In this document: in pieces, positions 11,150 through 23,363 of the stretch
How the letters are laid out: every line of letters begins with the position of its first letter
Numbering within the stretch: position 1 is the first letter of the stretch
Source of the DNA: Allantophomopsis cytisporea
Lineage: Eukaryota; Ascomycota; Leotiomycetes; Phacidiales; Phacidiaceae
DNA: 64,000 nucleotides
Direction of reading: 5' to 3'
Assembly (NCBI GenBank): GCA_024752435.1
Contig: CP103030.1
Span: 1,488,001-1,552,000 of the forward strand
Made by a program: the position numbers and the translations under genes
The notes under the pieces: generated by a model
Seen by the model: the letters and a program-made list of their open reading frames with translations, nothing else
Databases searched by the model: none
What the model was told of the DNA's origin: nothing

Positions 11150-12587
11150 ATGCATACCAGTTTTAGAGCTCTGAGCTCTCTTGCTCTAGCTGTTATTGTG
11201 CAGGCGCAATCGCAATATCTTTCCAACGATCTCAGTTTTGGACATGCTGGCCGGTGAGCACACGATCACCTCTTAGTTCCGTCTCACTTATACTGATCTT
11301 TGAAAGGGTATCGCCAGACCTTCAGACCATCCCAAAGTTCAAGCTTTTGGGCGAACCCAATACACCTGAGATATTGTCCAACAAAATCATCCTCACCCCA
11401 CCTGCTCCAGGAAACCAGCGCGGAGCTATTTGGGCTGAGAAGAACCTCTTGCATCAACAATGGACCGCGGATGTTGAGTTCCGCGCAAGCGGCCCTGAAA
11501 GAGGAGGAGGAAACTTTCAAATATGGTATACCAAGGATGGACAGCAGAATGTAGGAACGTCGAGTCTATACACTGCGGGGAAGTTTGACGGTTTAGCTCT
11601 TGTGGTTGATACCTATGGAGGTTCAGTATGTTCTATAGATCTTCCCGCTTCCCCAACGAGATGGCTAACCACATGAAGGGTGGAACTATTCGAGGATTCC
11701 TCAACGACGGTAGCACTGACTACAAGACGCACCACAGTGTTGACAGTCTCGCTTTTGGACACTGCCAATACTCTTACCGCAACCTTGGTCGTCCTTCACA
11801 GATCAAGATCCGCCAGAGTAGCTCTACCTTTAAGGTTGAAATCGATGGCAAGGCTTGTTTCGAATCACCAAAAATCCAGCTACCAGTTGGATATTCATTT
11901 GGCATTACAGCTGCCTCTGCAGAGAACCCCGACTCTTTTGAGGTTTTCAAGATGGTTATTACTACCGACACTGCTACACCAGAATCTCTCGATGATAGAC
12001 AGGAGGCTTTTAGACAAGCCTATGATCCCCGTGATACGCAACAAATTCAACAAGAGCAGCAGCAGGATCAGCAGCAGCAACAACAACAACAACAACAACA
12101 GGGCATTCAAAATGAGGATGTTCCTGCCGAGTCAATTTCTCAAGACAAGCAATTCGCTGATCTTCATAACCGCCTTCAAAAGCTTATGAAGGCCATCTCT
12201 GTCGTACAGCGTGATCTCAATCAATATCAGGGTCAAGCAGGTGAACGTTACTCCGAACTCAAGGGTATGCGACAATTCCCATTTGACCAGATCAATTCCA
12301 TGGACAACCGACTTAGCAATATTGAGAGGAGCCTTGAAGAGATCAAGAAGAACACCATTGGAAACAAGGAGTACAAGAAGCATCTAGACGAGCTGAGAAA
12401 AACCTTGAAGGACAGCCATAGCACTCTGATGGAGGGCTTGCCAACCAGCTTACATGAGGTTGTCTCTGGAAACGCGCCAAGAATGGGACTCTTCTTGTTC
12501 TTGGTACTCGGTTTCCAAGCCGTCCTTGCTGGCTTGTATGTGTTGTATAAGAGAAGGAGGGGAATGGCACCGAAAAAGTATTTGTAG
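11150..12587 (+). CDS. L-type lectin cargo receptor, ERGIC-53/Emp47-like
   Basis: This is a type I membrane lectin of the early secretory pathway that carries glycoproteins between ER and Golgi. A signal peptide (about residues 1-22, MHTSFRALSSLALAVIVQAQ) is followed by the legume-like lectin fold (LSFGHAG, GGNFQIWYTKDG, FDGLALVVDTYGG, GGTIRGFLNDG). Next come a Gln-rich stretch, a coiled coil (about 190-275), one membrane span (LFLFLVLGFQAVLAGLYVLY) and a short basic tail ending KKYL. That ending fits the KKXX COPI retrieval signal. Two introns were spliced: about 11,253-11,308 (after HAGR) and about 11,627-11,677 (after YGGS). The stop is at 12585-12587. The Gln tract (12053-12102) sits between the lectin domain and the coiled coil. 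Confidence 0.92.
12053..12102 (+). repeat. CAG/CAA microsatellite coding for polyglutamine in the lectin gene
   Basis: The reading frame is almost pure CAG/CAA codons (EQQQDQQQQQQQQQQQQG). It lies in the linker between the lectin fold and the coiled coil and is likely length-variable. Confidence 0.9.
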
Positions 12588-14682
12588 AGGGAACTGGCGA
12601 TTAGCTATAATGAACTTGGTGGGGTGTATATACGATTTTCAATATTAGTCTATATTTGTGATGATTTGAGTATTATCTGCTGTGATAAATTTGTAGTGTT
12701 GATTGTTTGCCTACCAATCTCTGTTCCTCTCTTCTTCGACTTTAGAGTCTCTCAACCTGTACATGCAATTCAGACTGAATGAGGGGATATCATAGTCACC
12801 TAGTAAATATCGTAGAGCCCAACTTCAGTCATTCTTCTCAGTCTGGGTGTTCTCAGTGCTCAATTGTTTATCTGGCAACACTGTTGTAGTTTCCTATTGT
12901 TGCTCCGGCAAAATTTTGATATATTTGCAACGTATCCAAAATGCTTCTGCTTACACGAAACATGGACAGAGTTTTGAATCCTGAGTCCTGACAAGTTTTT
13001 AGCTCACTTGCTGTAGGTCAATCATTTACCTGAGAGCTTAACAGAAACCATAGAAGTTTCTTCGATGGTACTGTTGTTCATGTATACCCTGTGAAACTTG
13101 CTCTTCGGCCATCGAGGTAGGATTTAAGTTCTATGTACGAATACGCAGTATGGTTGATCCGAGCATATTTCACTATGTACATTCGTCGATGCACTTAAAC
13201 CTTTTCAAAGAAATGAATGCCACGTAGAACACAACATAATTAGCATGTGAAAAAGACACAGGTGTGCATTTCAGGAATTTGGATGCCATCAAGAATCTGG
13301 ATGCCATCAAGATATTGTGAATATCTGATACTGAGAGCCTTGAAATAGATGAGCTTGGCTTTGCTTTGCGTCCGTTGAAACTAGATCCGCCAAAGGCCGT
13401 AAATGCTATGTCCCAACGCGGACACGAGTTCCTGAATTCCCCGGAACACACGAACAAAGTCATGATCCGCCGATGGCAGAAATGCCTCAACCCTGAGAGA
13501 GAAGTAAAAGTTGAAGATTTTCCCGAACATCAACGGAGGCCTTTGAAGATCTTGGGGTTTCTGCATTAGATACTCCATGGTATTTGCGTACATCTTCTGG
13601 AGACTGGTGGTCGTCGGCAGCGGATCAGATACCTTACCTGCGCGGAGAATTCCACATCCCCTGAAGATCTCGCTTGCTCTCGACTCTCGATGAGGGCGCT
13701 CCGGGCTCTTATCGGCTGCCGAGCTCTCTGTCGCTCTCATCGGGGGGCCTGGACAAGCTTACCTACTCGATAGCTGCCGTAGGCTGTATTTTTGATAGAT
13801 GCCGTACGTGGCTAGATTTTTGGTACAGAATGAGTTAAAGAGTTCGACATCGCCACCACGCCAGAGGCTGGGCAGGAGGTAGCTCTGAGACGCTGGGGAA
13901 AGAAGCGTCGTCGGTTGATGAAGAAAAGAGTGGGAAAGGGAGGGAGGCGGCAGGGAAGTAGAGCATTTCAGAAGAGAAAAAAGACACGTCTCGGGTAAAA
14001 GCGCAAAGGGTAGCACAGGGATTGAGCTTCTTTGAGAACAGACAAGAGTCGAGAGTGAACATTGCGTAGATGTCTTATGGCCTTAGTGAAGGACTTGAGT
14101 AAGGGAAGTCCCATTTTCTATACATCAGGTACCCGTACTCAAGGATTCCGAATTCAATGGTATCCTACCTTGGAGGAATAGGTAGGCCCCTGCGTAGAAT
14201 AGAACAGTTAGAAAAAGGGCTCTTGAACAGTTTCCCACCGTTTATCTGCCAATCTACACCGGATAGGCACTTGTTCGATGGCGCACAGAGGATCTACGAG
14301 CGCCCAGGCAATGGAGGAAGTTTGTTGAATGAGCTCTTATTGGTGCTATTATGGCGCCGTACATATCTTTTGCAGGGGGGGCATGCTGTTGATGTTGCTT
14401 AGGGGATCTTTTTAGTGTGGGACCCTGCATTTTTTGACGCAGGAGGGGGGAAGGATGAGCGAAGAAAGATTTTCTGAATGTCTGTCTATCTGATCCTCAT
14501 CCCAAGAGCATTTCCTTGGCCATTTTGCGGTGAAAGTGTAGAGAGCGAGTCAAAGCAGAGCGCAATGCGAAGTGCGAAGTGCGAAGTACGCACGATACGA
14601 GGGATGAAGTACGAGATTTCGTTGAAAGTGATTGAGATTGAGATGTGATGGTGATGATACGTATGATATGATATGATATGAA

Positions 14683-14717
14683 GACTCGACTCGACTCGAC
14701 TCGACTCGACTCGACTG
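14683..14717. repeat. (GACTC)n microsatellite
   Basis: Nearly seven uninterrupted copies of the 5-bp unit GACTC are present. A short GATAT repeat (14664-14680) lies immediately before it. Confidence 0.95.
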
Positions 14718-15801
14718 GACTCTCGCAGTATATGTGTTAGCTGGATTGATTGGAGTAGAGTAGGTAGAGAAGAGAGACACAGTTACGAAAAGCAAGGCTC
14801 GCGAGTGGTTGTTTGCGTAGAGTAAAGCACGAGACAGGCAAATCCTGTCACTCTTCGCCTTTCATTCTGATTTTTGAATTTATTTCCTGATCGGGCTCCA
14901 CACTAGAGTGCTTTGTGGAGAAGGGTTTTTACTCCATGTGCGACTTAGAATCGAGCATTCTCCCGACTTCTGCTGCGGTGAGATGTCACGTCTGAGTGAG
15001 TCTCAGTCAGAGGAGCGATGAGATGCGAATATGCACCAGGTCAGATATTTTTATTCTCCTTAGGCACATGTCAGGCACATGTGAATGTCAGTACGTATGA
15101 GTGTAAGTGTGAATGTCCGGAACATCACGCACATCAGGGAAAATAAAGCACAAGTAAGGGTCCTTCACCTATAAAACACTCGAATGCATTCATTGGTCTT
15201 GGGATCTTGATCACCGCGTACGAGACACATATCTGGTCTTCTCTATTCGCATAAGGCACCTTTATATCTCTCCATGCTATGTACAAAGTAGAAGATTCCC
15301 GGAATATGATTGTTTTGATTCATACTCAGCACGCCGCTTGCGTACCGTGAAAGCGGAAAATCATGGACCACGCCGAATAAAAATGCGCTTGGGTTCCAGT
15401 AATATTCCCAGAAATATCGTCAATACTTGACCCCCAACTCGACTCAATCATAAGCAGAGAAAGAATTCAACACCAAACATGACGCGGACAGCTACTCTAC
15501 CAAATATGAACTGACCGCCACCTCTTCTCACATGCAAGCTGCATCTCGCATATTAGTCGTGAAGCAAGTTTCAAGGACGTCTCATTACTTGACTCGTCTA
15601 GCAAGAAAGAAAAAAATGTGCAAGGTAAGGTGCTCTACGACTACCGATTGTGTATGTTGGTTGTTATGGAGTTTGCGCGCGGCATGTGGTCTGTGTGAAG
15701 GCGAGACGGGAAAAAAAGGGTTGAGGAGCTTCACAAGCTAAATCAAGCAAAGGTCGAGAGTCGAGAGTAAAGTGGTAGGGATCCAGCATTTAGCAGCAGC
15801 C

Positions 15802-15834
15802 AGCATCAAGCATCAAGCATCAAGCATCAAGCAC
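15802..15834. repeat. AGCATCA 7-bp tandem repeat
   Basis: Four to five copies of AGCATCA lie end to end, starting about 740 bp upstream of the desaturase ATG. Confidence 0.85.
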
Positions 15835-15847
15835 CACACAACATAGC

Positions 15848-15926
15848 TCCATCTCTCTCCATCTTTTTCTCTCTGTCTCTCTGTCTCTCTCTCTCACTCT
15901 CTCACTCTCACTCTCACTCTTTTTTC
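15848..15926. repeat. CT-rich microsatellite tract
   Basis: An 80-bp run of CTCT/CTGTCT/CACTCT units lies on the + strand upstream of the desaturase. Such CT blocks are common in promoters and leaders of highly expressed fungal genes. Confidence 0.85.
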
Positions 15927-15957
15927 TGCTTGCATCCAAAAGTCAACCCAAGTATCT

Positions 15958-15989
15958 AAGCACCCAAGCACCCAAGCACCCAAGCACCT
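15958..15989. repeat. AAGCACCC 8-bp tandem repeat
   Basis: Four copies of AAGCACCC (the last ends CCT) are followed by degenerate copies to about 16,015. Confidence 0.88.
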
Positions 15990-16307
15990 AAGTAATCCAA
16001 GCAATCCAAGCATCCATGTTCACCCCATGTCCGTCCAAGCAAAACTACCCCCCAAAAGCACCAACCGCAGGGCTAGAGAATGAGAATCATACACAAATAA
16101 ATGGAACTCTACACAGTCAAAGACCCAGATCGAGTCGAGAGCAGACGAACTGCACAGAAGAGACTCCACAAACTTGAATTCCTTCTAGCTCTAGCTTTCA
16201 TGTCTTCTGGACGCGACTAAGGCTACGGTACTTTCATATCTCCCACTTAGGACTGATTGACTACCCAAGAAAAGAAAAACCCACACACAATCGAATGTGG
16301 CTGCGTA

Positions 16308-16392
16308 CTCTCTCTTACTCGTACTCTCTCTTACTCGTACTCTCACTCTCACTCCTACTCCTACTCCTACTCCTACTCCTACACCTACACCC
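16308..16392. repeat. TACTC/TACTCC repeat tract in the desaturase leader
   Basis: This pyrimidine-rich array of TACTCT, CACTCT and five TACTCC units ends about 155 bp before the desaturase ATG. It would read as a Thr-Pro repeat in frame with the desaturase, but that frame has no ATG, so it is more likely 5' leader or promoter. Confidence 0.8.
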
Positions 16393-16545
16393 TCCTTAGT
16401 CTTACGGCAGTATAAGACTCTGGATCTTCCTCAAAAACCTTTCCCTCCTTCCCTCCTCCCTCTTCTCTTTTTCTCTTCAACCAAAAAACACTCGTTTCAC
16501 CAACTACTCAACCCCCTCCCCTCCCCTCCCCCCCCCAATTCCATC

Positions 16546-17981
16546 ATGGCAACCGAACAGTCCAAGATGGACACCGAGCCAAAGCACATCGACCTCAATG
16601 GCCGAGTCTTTGAGCTTCCAGATTTCACCATGAAGCAAATTCACGATGCTATCCCTGCACACTGCTTCAAGCCCTCCATCATTCGCTCCATGGCCTATGT
16701 AGTCCGCGACTACTTCTATTTCGGCGTGCTCGTCTGGGCTTCTACAACCTACATCCCAATGATTTCCAACGTCTATGCTCGCGCTGCTCTCTGGACCGCC
16801 TACACCGTTCTCCAAGGAATGGTCATGACCGGTATCTGGATTCTCGCTCACGAGTGCGGTCACGGTGCTTTCTCCAAGAACAAACAATTGAACTACGTTA
16901 TGGGACTTATCATGCACTCCTTCCTCTTCGTTCCCTTCCATAGTTGGAGAATTACCCACTCTGCTCACCACAAGGCCACTGGAAACATGGACAAGGATAC
17001 CGCTTTCGTTCCATGGGACAGAGAGCAGTGGGTCGAGAAGAAGCTTGGAAAGGACGCTGATCCACACCACGTCGACTTCGCCCATCTCTCGGAGGATGCT
17101 CCTCTCGTCACTCTCTGGCACTGCTTCATCCACCAATTCTTTGGATGGCCAGGATACCTTTTCTTCAACCTTACCGGTCAGCAGTATGATGCCGGATTCC
17201 CACAAATCTCCCACTTCTACTTTGGAAAGGATTCGCCACTCTTCAAGGAGGAGCAGATTGGTTATATCATCCAGTCTGATATTGGTGTTGGCCTCATGAT
17301 CGCCCTTGTCGGATACTGCATGAAGCAATTCGGTGCCTGGAACGTCACTGTTCTTTTCCTCATTCCTTACCTTTGGGTCAACCACTGGATTGGTATGTTC
17401 CCCAACTCTAATTTCATAAGAAATTCACTAACACCCCCAAAGTTGCCATTACCTTCCTCCAACATACCGATGCCTCCCTTCCACATTACAAGAACTCCAC
17501 CTGGACCTTCGCACGTGGAGCCACTGCCACCATCGACCGCGATTTCGGCTTCATCGATACCCATCTTTTCCATGATATTATTGGTACCCACGTCTGCCAC
17601 CACCTTATCTCCACCATCCCATTTTACCACGCCGGTGAGGCTTCCGTTGCCATTCGCAAGGTCATGGGCCAGCATTACCGCGCCGATACCGAGACGCCTT
17701 TCATGACTGCATTCTGGAAGAACCAGCGCAGCTGCAAGTTCGTTGAGGAGAGTGTTCCAGGCTCCGGTGTTTACTTCTTCCGTAACCTTCACGGAACCGG
17801 AGAGAGCCCACGAGTCCTTCACGACGAGGAGGCTGAGAAGCAGCTACAGACTGAGGCGGCCGATGACTTCACCGATGCCCCAAAGGCTATGTCTAGTGCC
17901 ATGAGCACCGGTAGCGCTGCGAAGAGAAGACTTAGTCAGACCGCTAGAACTATGTTGCCTCTTGTCGCTGAGGTGCAATGA
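16546..17981 (+). CDS. FAD2: Delta-12 fatty acid (oleate) desaturase
   Basis: This ER membrane di-iron enzyme converts oleate to linoleate. It has two exons, 16546-17392 and 17443-17981, giving 461 aa. The three histidine boxes that bind iron are visible: HECGH at residues 102-106, HSAHH at 138-142 (inside the WRITHSAHH context) and HVCHH at 332-336. Hydrophobic pairs lie before and after the boxes. I chose the ATG at 16546 because the open frame further upstream begins only with GTG and is a Thr-Pro repeat. The coding sequence is strongly biased to C-ending codons (GCC, ATC, CTC, AAC), unlike its neighbours, which suggests high expression. The long, microsatellite-rich upstream region fits a strong promoter. 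Confidence 0.96.
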
Positions 17982-18670
17982 TTTAATGTTATCTGCGTAG
18001 AATACTTACTTTAGAGTATTGGGGTTAGATATGGCGTTCTGTTTTACCATTCGAATTGTGGATAGAGGAGTTGCAAAAGACTTGGGGTACTATTTTAGGT
18101 TGAGTCATTTCGTTAAGATACCATGAACCACAATTTTGTCCGTTATTATTTTTGATGTTCTTTGATATGATGCCTGTGATAGTTTATGTGGAAGTTGAGA
18201 TGAAGTGGAATCGGACGATGATGCAACCCGATTGTGTTCACGTGAACACGTCATACTCGTACCAGAAACTACCCTTGTACTCAAGTTGCAAGACTGTCAT
18301 GAACTTCATAATTATGGTTTCCAAAACTTTGATTGAGTTTTAGTACGCATGTGAGTATATTGAAATGTGCATACTGCGTAGAGTGGAAGTATAGCCTTGG
18401 TTCTGATGGACAGATTAGATGCTCTACTCGACTTTAAAAGTATCATTAGAAACGAGGCTGAGGAAGATCGAGACAAGGCTGCAAAATGCGTTAGTATCAC
18501 GAACAATTCATGTTTCGAAATCAATCTACCAAAGCCGTGCGCAAGAGTATCCTCGTTGTTGTGTTACAATTGTAACGTTGTGCCCCACCTTCACTATCTA
18601 TAATTACGAACAACTCCCCCTCCATATCTCCGTTCGCCGACCCAACACTTTCACGACCTCAATCGCAAAC
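17982..18670. other. Intergenic between desaturase and hydrolase
   Basis: These 690 bp hold the desaturase 3' flank and the hydrolase promoter. A palindrome 'gttcacgtgaac' (18236-18247) contains a CACGTG E-box. No coding frame is supported. Confidence 0.6.
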
Positions 18671-19743
18671 ATGACCGTTACTCTCCCCGAAGCAAAGACA
18701 TACACCTACAAGACAGATCCATCAGGATGCAAGATCGATTGCGATGTCTATGTACCAGAGAATATTACTAAACCATGTCCTGTGATTATGTGGATGCACT
18801 ACAGCAATCTGGTGTTTGATAACCGACATGTAGTTGGACCGCAACTATGGTGGTCTGTAGGTACTTTTTCAAATTCCTTGATGATTGAGTCCTGACATCA
18901 TGATAGGCTACCAAGAGAGGATATATCGTTGTGAACATCGACTATAGGCTTGCGCCTCAAGCTAAGATGAAGGATATCTACGAAGACGTCGAAGATGCTG
19001 CGAAGTGGATACGTACTGTCCTGCCAAAAGAGCTTGGCGAAGGTGTCGTCGATACCTCGAAACTGATCATAGGTGGTGGAAGCTGCGGTATGTTTGTTCC
19101 GAAACCAGAGGAAATAATAGGGGACTATGAGGGCTGATATCAAATAGGTGGATTACTCGCACTCACAGCAGGACTCTTCCTCTCGCCTCCACCAGCCGCA
19201 ATCATCTCTATCTATTCCCTCGTGGACCCCACAGATCCCGAACATCACACCGCGTCCAAGCCGAACCCACCTCCGGGCCGAACTGAACTTATCCCATGGT
19301 CGGAGGTCGAGCAATATCTCGGACCCAACGCCCCAACCGTGTCGCACCCTGAGAATGGACTCAACATGCGCGAATACAAATACACTGGTCGGGCTACCGC
19401 GAATTTCTACATGATCCAAGAGGGTACGCTGTTGGAGGCTGTTCATGGCAATGCTACCGTGGAGGAGATCCAGTCCCGCTGGGGAATCTTGAAGAATATG
19501 AGCGCAAAATACCCTCCAACCTGGGTGGCGCATGCGATCGAGGATAGATATACACCAGTGACCGAAGCAGAGAAGTTGGTCAAGGCTCTGGAGAAGAACG
19601 GCGTGAAGCATGAGTACTGGCCTATTGAGGGGAAGCATGACCATGGGTTCGATTTCTGGGAGATGCAGCCGGGTGAGGAGGGCGAGTTCGAAAAGGACTT
19701 TGCCGGAAGATTGTGGCCTTGGTTGGAGAAGACTATTGCTTAG
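18671..19743 (+). CDS. Alpha/beta hydrolase (fold-3 type)
   Basis: A short-chain esterase/lipase-like protein of about 320 aa, spliced from three exons (introns at about 18,858-18,906 and 19,087-19,147). The core reads CPVIMWMHYSN, then VVNIDYRLAPQAKMKDIYED, the typical strand plus 'DYRLAPE' of hormone-sensitive-lipase-like hydrolases. The nucleophile elbow GGGSCGG, split by the second intron, supplies the serine. The likely acid and base are the Asp in AHAIEDRYTP and a His in EGKHDHGFD. The usual HGGG oxyanion motif is replaced by MHYSN, so the enzyme is atypical and its substrate is unknown. A Zn2Cys6 regulator gene follows on the same strand after 1 kb. Confidence 0.82.
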
Positions 19744-20774
19744 ATGTGTTGATACCCTCATGATCTGTGAAACTCCATTGTATTCATTGGCACTTTTGCA
19801 AGTGGCTGGCTTTTGGTTGTATTGACATACTGGGTAAATATAGTCTCTAGCCAAGCAATTCGATCCAAACGCTACGTATTCTTTAGTATGCCCACCGAAA
19901 GCTTATGTGTGCAGGGCGCCCGCGCAGTATATATCGTATGACTGACCTCTTGACTCCTGTAATGTAGCTAGAGACTGAATGTTCCACACCCCTGTCGGCA
20001 AATCGGCTATGCAGAGAGTATGGGTATAAGATCCAGATTACACAACCAATGTAACACCATCAGGCGGAAACACAGTCGATCTAACCGTTAGACACCCTTC
20101 TAGCTTGTCATTGTACTCATGATAACCAATCAGCAATTTATCTGCAGTGGACTTGAAGGTATCGGTGGGGAAGAGAGGCTTTCAGCCTTAGACGGTATAT
20201 AATTCCAGATAGAGTTGTGCTCGAATTAGCAAGGAAAAGCATACAAGCATACAAACCTCATGCTACCAATCCCATAAGTTGGGTTTCCGTCTGTTGATCG
20301 GAACCTGCGCACACTTCGGACTGCCAGAAGAGAATGATATCGGGTGCAGTTTTTCGGAGAAAGGTATGGATTTGTGAGGTCAATTATGCAGAAGTGCGCA
20401 TGCCGGCGCACTTTTCTCCTGTGGCTGGTTGGCGTGGATGGCTTGTCATGCTGGCTATGCTTGTTCTTAGTGCCCGCAAGAGATCCCGCTTTGCCGTGAC
20501 TACGCAGTATGAACACGAAATTCCAATGCATACAAGTTGTATGTCCTGCGATGGATATGTCTGTATGTATGTCTGTATGTATGTCAAATCTACCGAACAT
20601 ACAGGGGTATTCTGTACTCTACTAGTTTCTTTCTGTCACTCCACACCCCTCCATCATCGATTGCACTATCATCATGGCCCATTTGCCGTCTAAGCCAAAC
20701 ACATTCACTTTGAATGGCATCTTGAAAAGACCATTACAAAACAAGAGCGAAACTGACAACTTTAACCATTTGAG
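19744..20774. other. Intergenic, no gene seen
   Basis: This 1 kb separates the hydrolase from the Zn2Cys6 factor. It includes a short GTATGTCT repeat (20,560-20,584). The open frames here (20,226-20,693, both strands) overlap one another and look accidental. Confidence 0.55.
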
Positions 20775-22970
20775 ATGGAGAAGAAACGTCGGTCCACTGC
20801 TTTGAGCTGCGAAAATTGTCGTCTGCGAAAGGTCAAGGTATTCAGAACAATCCGTCTCTCCAAGGGTATATCCTAACCCCGCTGTCGTAACTTAGTGTAG
20901 CAAGCCTGATTTCGAAGCCTGCCAGAGATGTCAACGCTTGGGAAAAGAGTGCTTCAATACCAGTGAAAAGAAGGCTCGTCCTTACTATCAACCATCCAAG
21001 GAAAGATATGAATTGATGGTCAAAGTCATACATCATTTTGTCCCTTCGGCTGAACTGGACACCGATAGTCTACGCCAGCTTCTTCGAGCGTTAGAAGATG
21101 ATAAACGTAATCGTTCTGAGCGACGAGAGCAACCGGAATCTCTGACGACTGTCACTGATGTCGCCTCAATTCGAAATTCACTCTCTGAAAGTGCGTCAAA
21201 TAATTCTGTGTCCTCGGCAGCTGAGGTCACGAATGCATTGGACGGAGATGATGGCGCATTCCTTGGAGATGCCATGAACACTGCTCGTAAGCAAAACAAT
21301 TTGACGCCAGTCGTTATTTTGGGCTACTTTCGCTGATACCATCTCCAGGTTACCAGAGTGGCTCAAGCTGTGCTGCTTTTCACAAGCTCACACGCGCAGT
21401 ATTGTTATCATCAACAAATTACTCGTTCAGCTGTGTTCAGGAGGTGCTAAAACCGGATATCTGCATGTTCGATGGACAAATGGTCGAGGCGCCATTAATC
21501 AAAGACTTGCCGCCCAGAGCAGATCTAGAGAAGGCAGCTACTCGCTTCTTTGCGGAAGTAAATTGTGTGGTATTTGTGATGAGCGAGGATCTATTTCGAT
21601 ATCGTGTCGATGAATTTTACTGCAACCGTCGAAGCTGTAGCAATGCATTTTTAGCCATCCTATACTTGGTACTCGCGATTGGGGACCAGTCAGAAAAGGC
21701 TTTCAGAATTGCCTGCTCTTATTTTGAGAAGTCACTCGAAGAAGGGACCGAAGAGAGTGTTGTGGTCGTCATGTTGACAGTATGCCTAGTCCTTGAAGAG
21801 ATCCCCACAAAACTTTTCAACTAATAAGCACAGGTACTATACAGACAAAATAATGACCAGAGAAATCTTGCTTGGATTCAACTTGGAGCAGGTATTCGAA
21901 TCGCTCAATCTTTAGGCTGGCATATCGCCGACAAGTTCCAAAAAGACCAGTCCCCTTATAGAATTCAAAAGAAAAAGAAGTTGTGGTCTTCTCTTTACGA
22001 ACTGGACCATTTCCTGAGCTGTTCTTTGGGACGACCGTCTGCAATCATTGATAGAGAAGGAATGCTGGTGCAGGAAACGGTATGTAACTAGCAGACGACC
22101 AGAATCTATATCGCAAAGCATAGGAATCTCACACGCTCTATTAGGAAGTCTATAACAACGCTCCCAGCTCCTTGGGGTATTGCGCCGCAGTGTCATCATT
22201 TGGGCCCATTCTTGGACGTATCTGCAATCATATCTATCTACGAGCACAACACAAGGCTGTGGACGAGACGATTATCAGCTCCTTGATTGACGAAGTTCAT
22301 TCATGGTGGCACTCCCTCCCAAGTCATCTGCGCTTTAGTGGTCTGGCAGAGCCATCATACTTTCGATCAATTTGTTATATTGGACTTCGATACAACTATG
22401 CTCTGATGCTGATAACAAGAAGATATCTTTTACAAGCAGTAGTGTCTGGCGGGAAATGCTCGGAGGAGGTTCTGAGCCGAGTCAGAGTATGTGAGGAAGC
22501 ACATGATCGCTCGACGGCGATCATTCGTGACATGGCCTCGAAAGATATGATCAGTCAGCTCATCTGGTTCGATGTACTGTTTTTGTTCGCCAATGTCAAT
22601 GTCACTGCTATTCGCGGGCTTCTGTACAGCAAGTCCTCTCAAGCTCGTCCTAGTCAGGTCAGCGAATTTTTACCCATTCTGGAGACAGTGAAACGAAAAG
22701 CTCGAGGGAAGTGGAAGGCATGGGCTTTGGATTATGTTATTGGTTTTAGTAAAGCTCTCCAGCAGGACTTGGACTATATGCGTGTCCAATCCGAGTATGC
22801 AAGCCCCTTATTCCTGTTTATTGTTTGGTCAGTTACTGATTCTCAATACAAGATCCCATCCTGTCAACCTGGACTCCCAATCGGCAGCAGAAATATTGGA
22901 GTTTGTGGACGATAACATGATGAGCTTTTTCGACTCGGATTTTCAAGATGCGTTCTGGAACGCTTGGTGA
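20775..22970 (+). CDS. Zn2Cys6 transcription factor
   Basis: A nuclear DNA-binding regulator of the Gal4 class. The N-terminus carries CENCRLRKVKCSKPDFEAC followed by CQRLGKEC, the six cysteines of a binuclear zinc cluster. The first intron (about 20,838-20,895) falls inside the cluster. Further introns lie at about 21,286-21,349, 21,781-21,832, 22,081-22,144 and 22,796-22,854; frames join cleanly across all of them. The middle region has the wording of the fungal-specific TF domain (QLGAGIRIAQSLGWH, LWSSLYELDHFLSCSLGRP). The protein ends in an acidic, Phe-rich tail (DDNMMSFFDSDFQDAFW) that resembles an activation domain. It lies 390 bp upstream of the D-amino-acid oxidase gene on the same strand, so regulation of that gene is possible but unproven. 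Confidence 0.9.
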
Positions 22971-23363
22971 AGGGGTTTGATGATTATTTGATGTCTTACG
23001 AAGATGGGATTTCTAGGATTTATTGTATTTAGTATTCGTGCTAGATTGCACGTTGAAATGCACCTTGCCATTTCAATCATATTCGTGCTATGTATGGTTA
23101 TGCCGAGCTTACACTTCTCGAAACTCGTGTAAGGAGATATCGAGCGATGGGCGGGGGAATTGCACCATTTGAAGACGAAACGTGGGGTTTGTACGTACAC
23201 TTTTCCTTTTATGAATTCCGTTCATGTGAGATACCATGCAACGTTGTATCTTGGCGCTAATAATACAGACGACCACCGAAGTCGTATGACTTCAAAAGAC
23301 AAGTCAACCAGCAGCACGATCTTCCAAAACTCGCAACAAATCTCTCACTTCCAAAGTTTCAAC
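22971..23363. other. Promoter region of the D-amino-acid oxidase gene
   Basis: A 390-bp gap. The oxidase frame stays open upstream to about 23,160, but homology to oxidases begins at the ATG at 23364, so the extension is taken as leader. Confidence 0.55.

Larger units (their letters stand above)
12588..16545. other. Long intergenic region with many microsatellites upstream of the desaturase
   Basis: In these 4 kb I see no recognisable gene. Overlapping open frames on both strands at about 13,317-13,569 (+) and 13,381-13,740 (-) have ordinary composition, but I recognise neither. The + frame lacks an upstream ATG beyond 13,432. The right half is rich in tandem repeats, listed separately. The last 700 bp are pyrimidine-rich on the + strand and are probably the promoter and leader of the fatty acid desaturase. 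Confidence 0.6.

Noticed and set aside
16297..16545. In-frame N-terminal extension of the desaturase
   Set aside because: Begins with GTG, is a Thr-Pro/Ser microsatellite translation, and family proteins begin near MATEQ.
16504..17385. 293-codon minus-strand open frame across the desaturase
   Set aside because: It is the antisense shadow of the strongly codon-biased desaturase (C-ending codons remove stops on the other strand) and has no recognisable domain.
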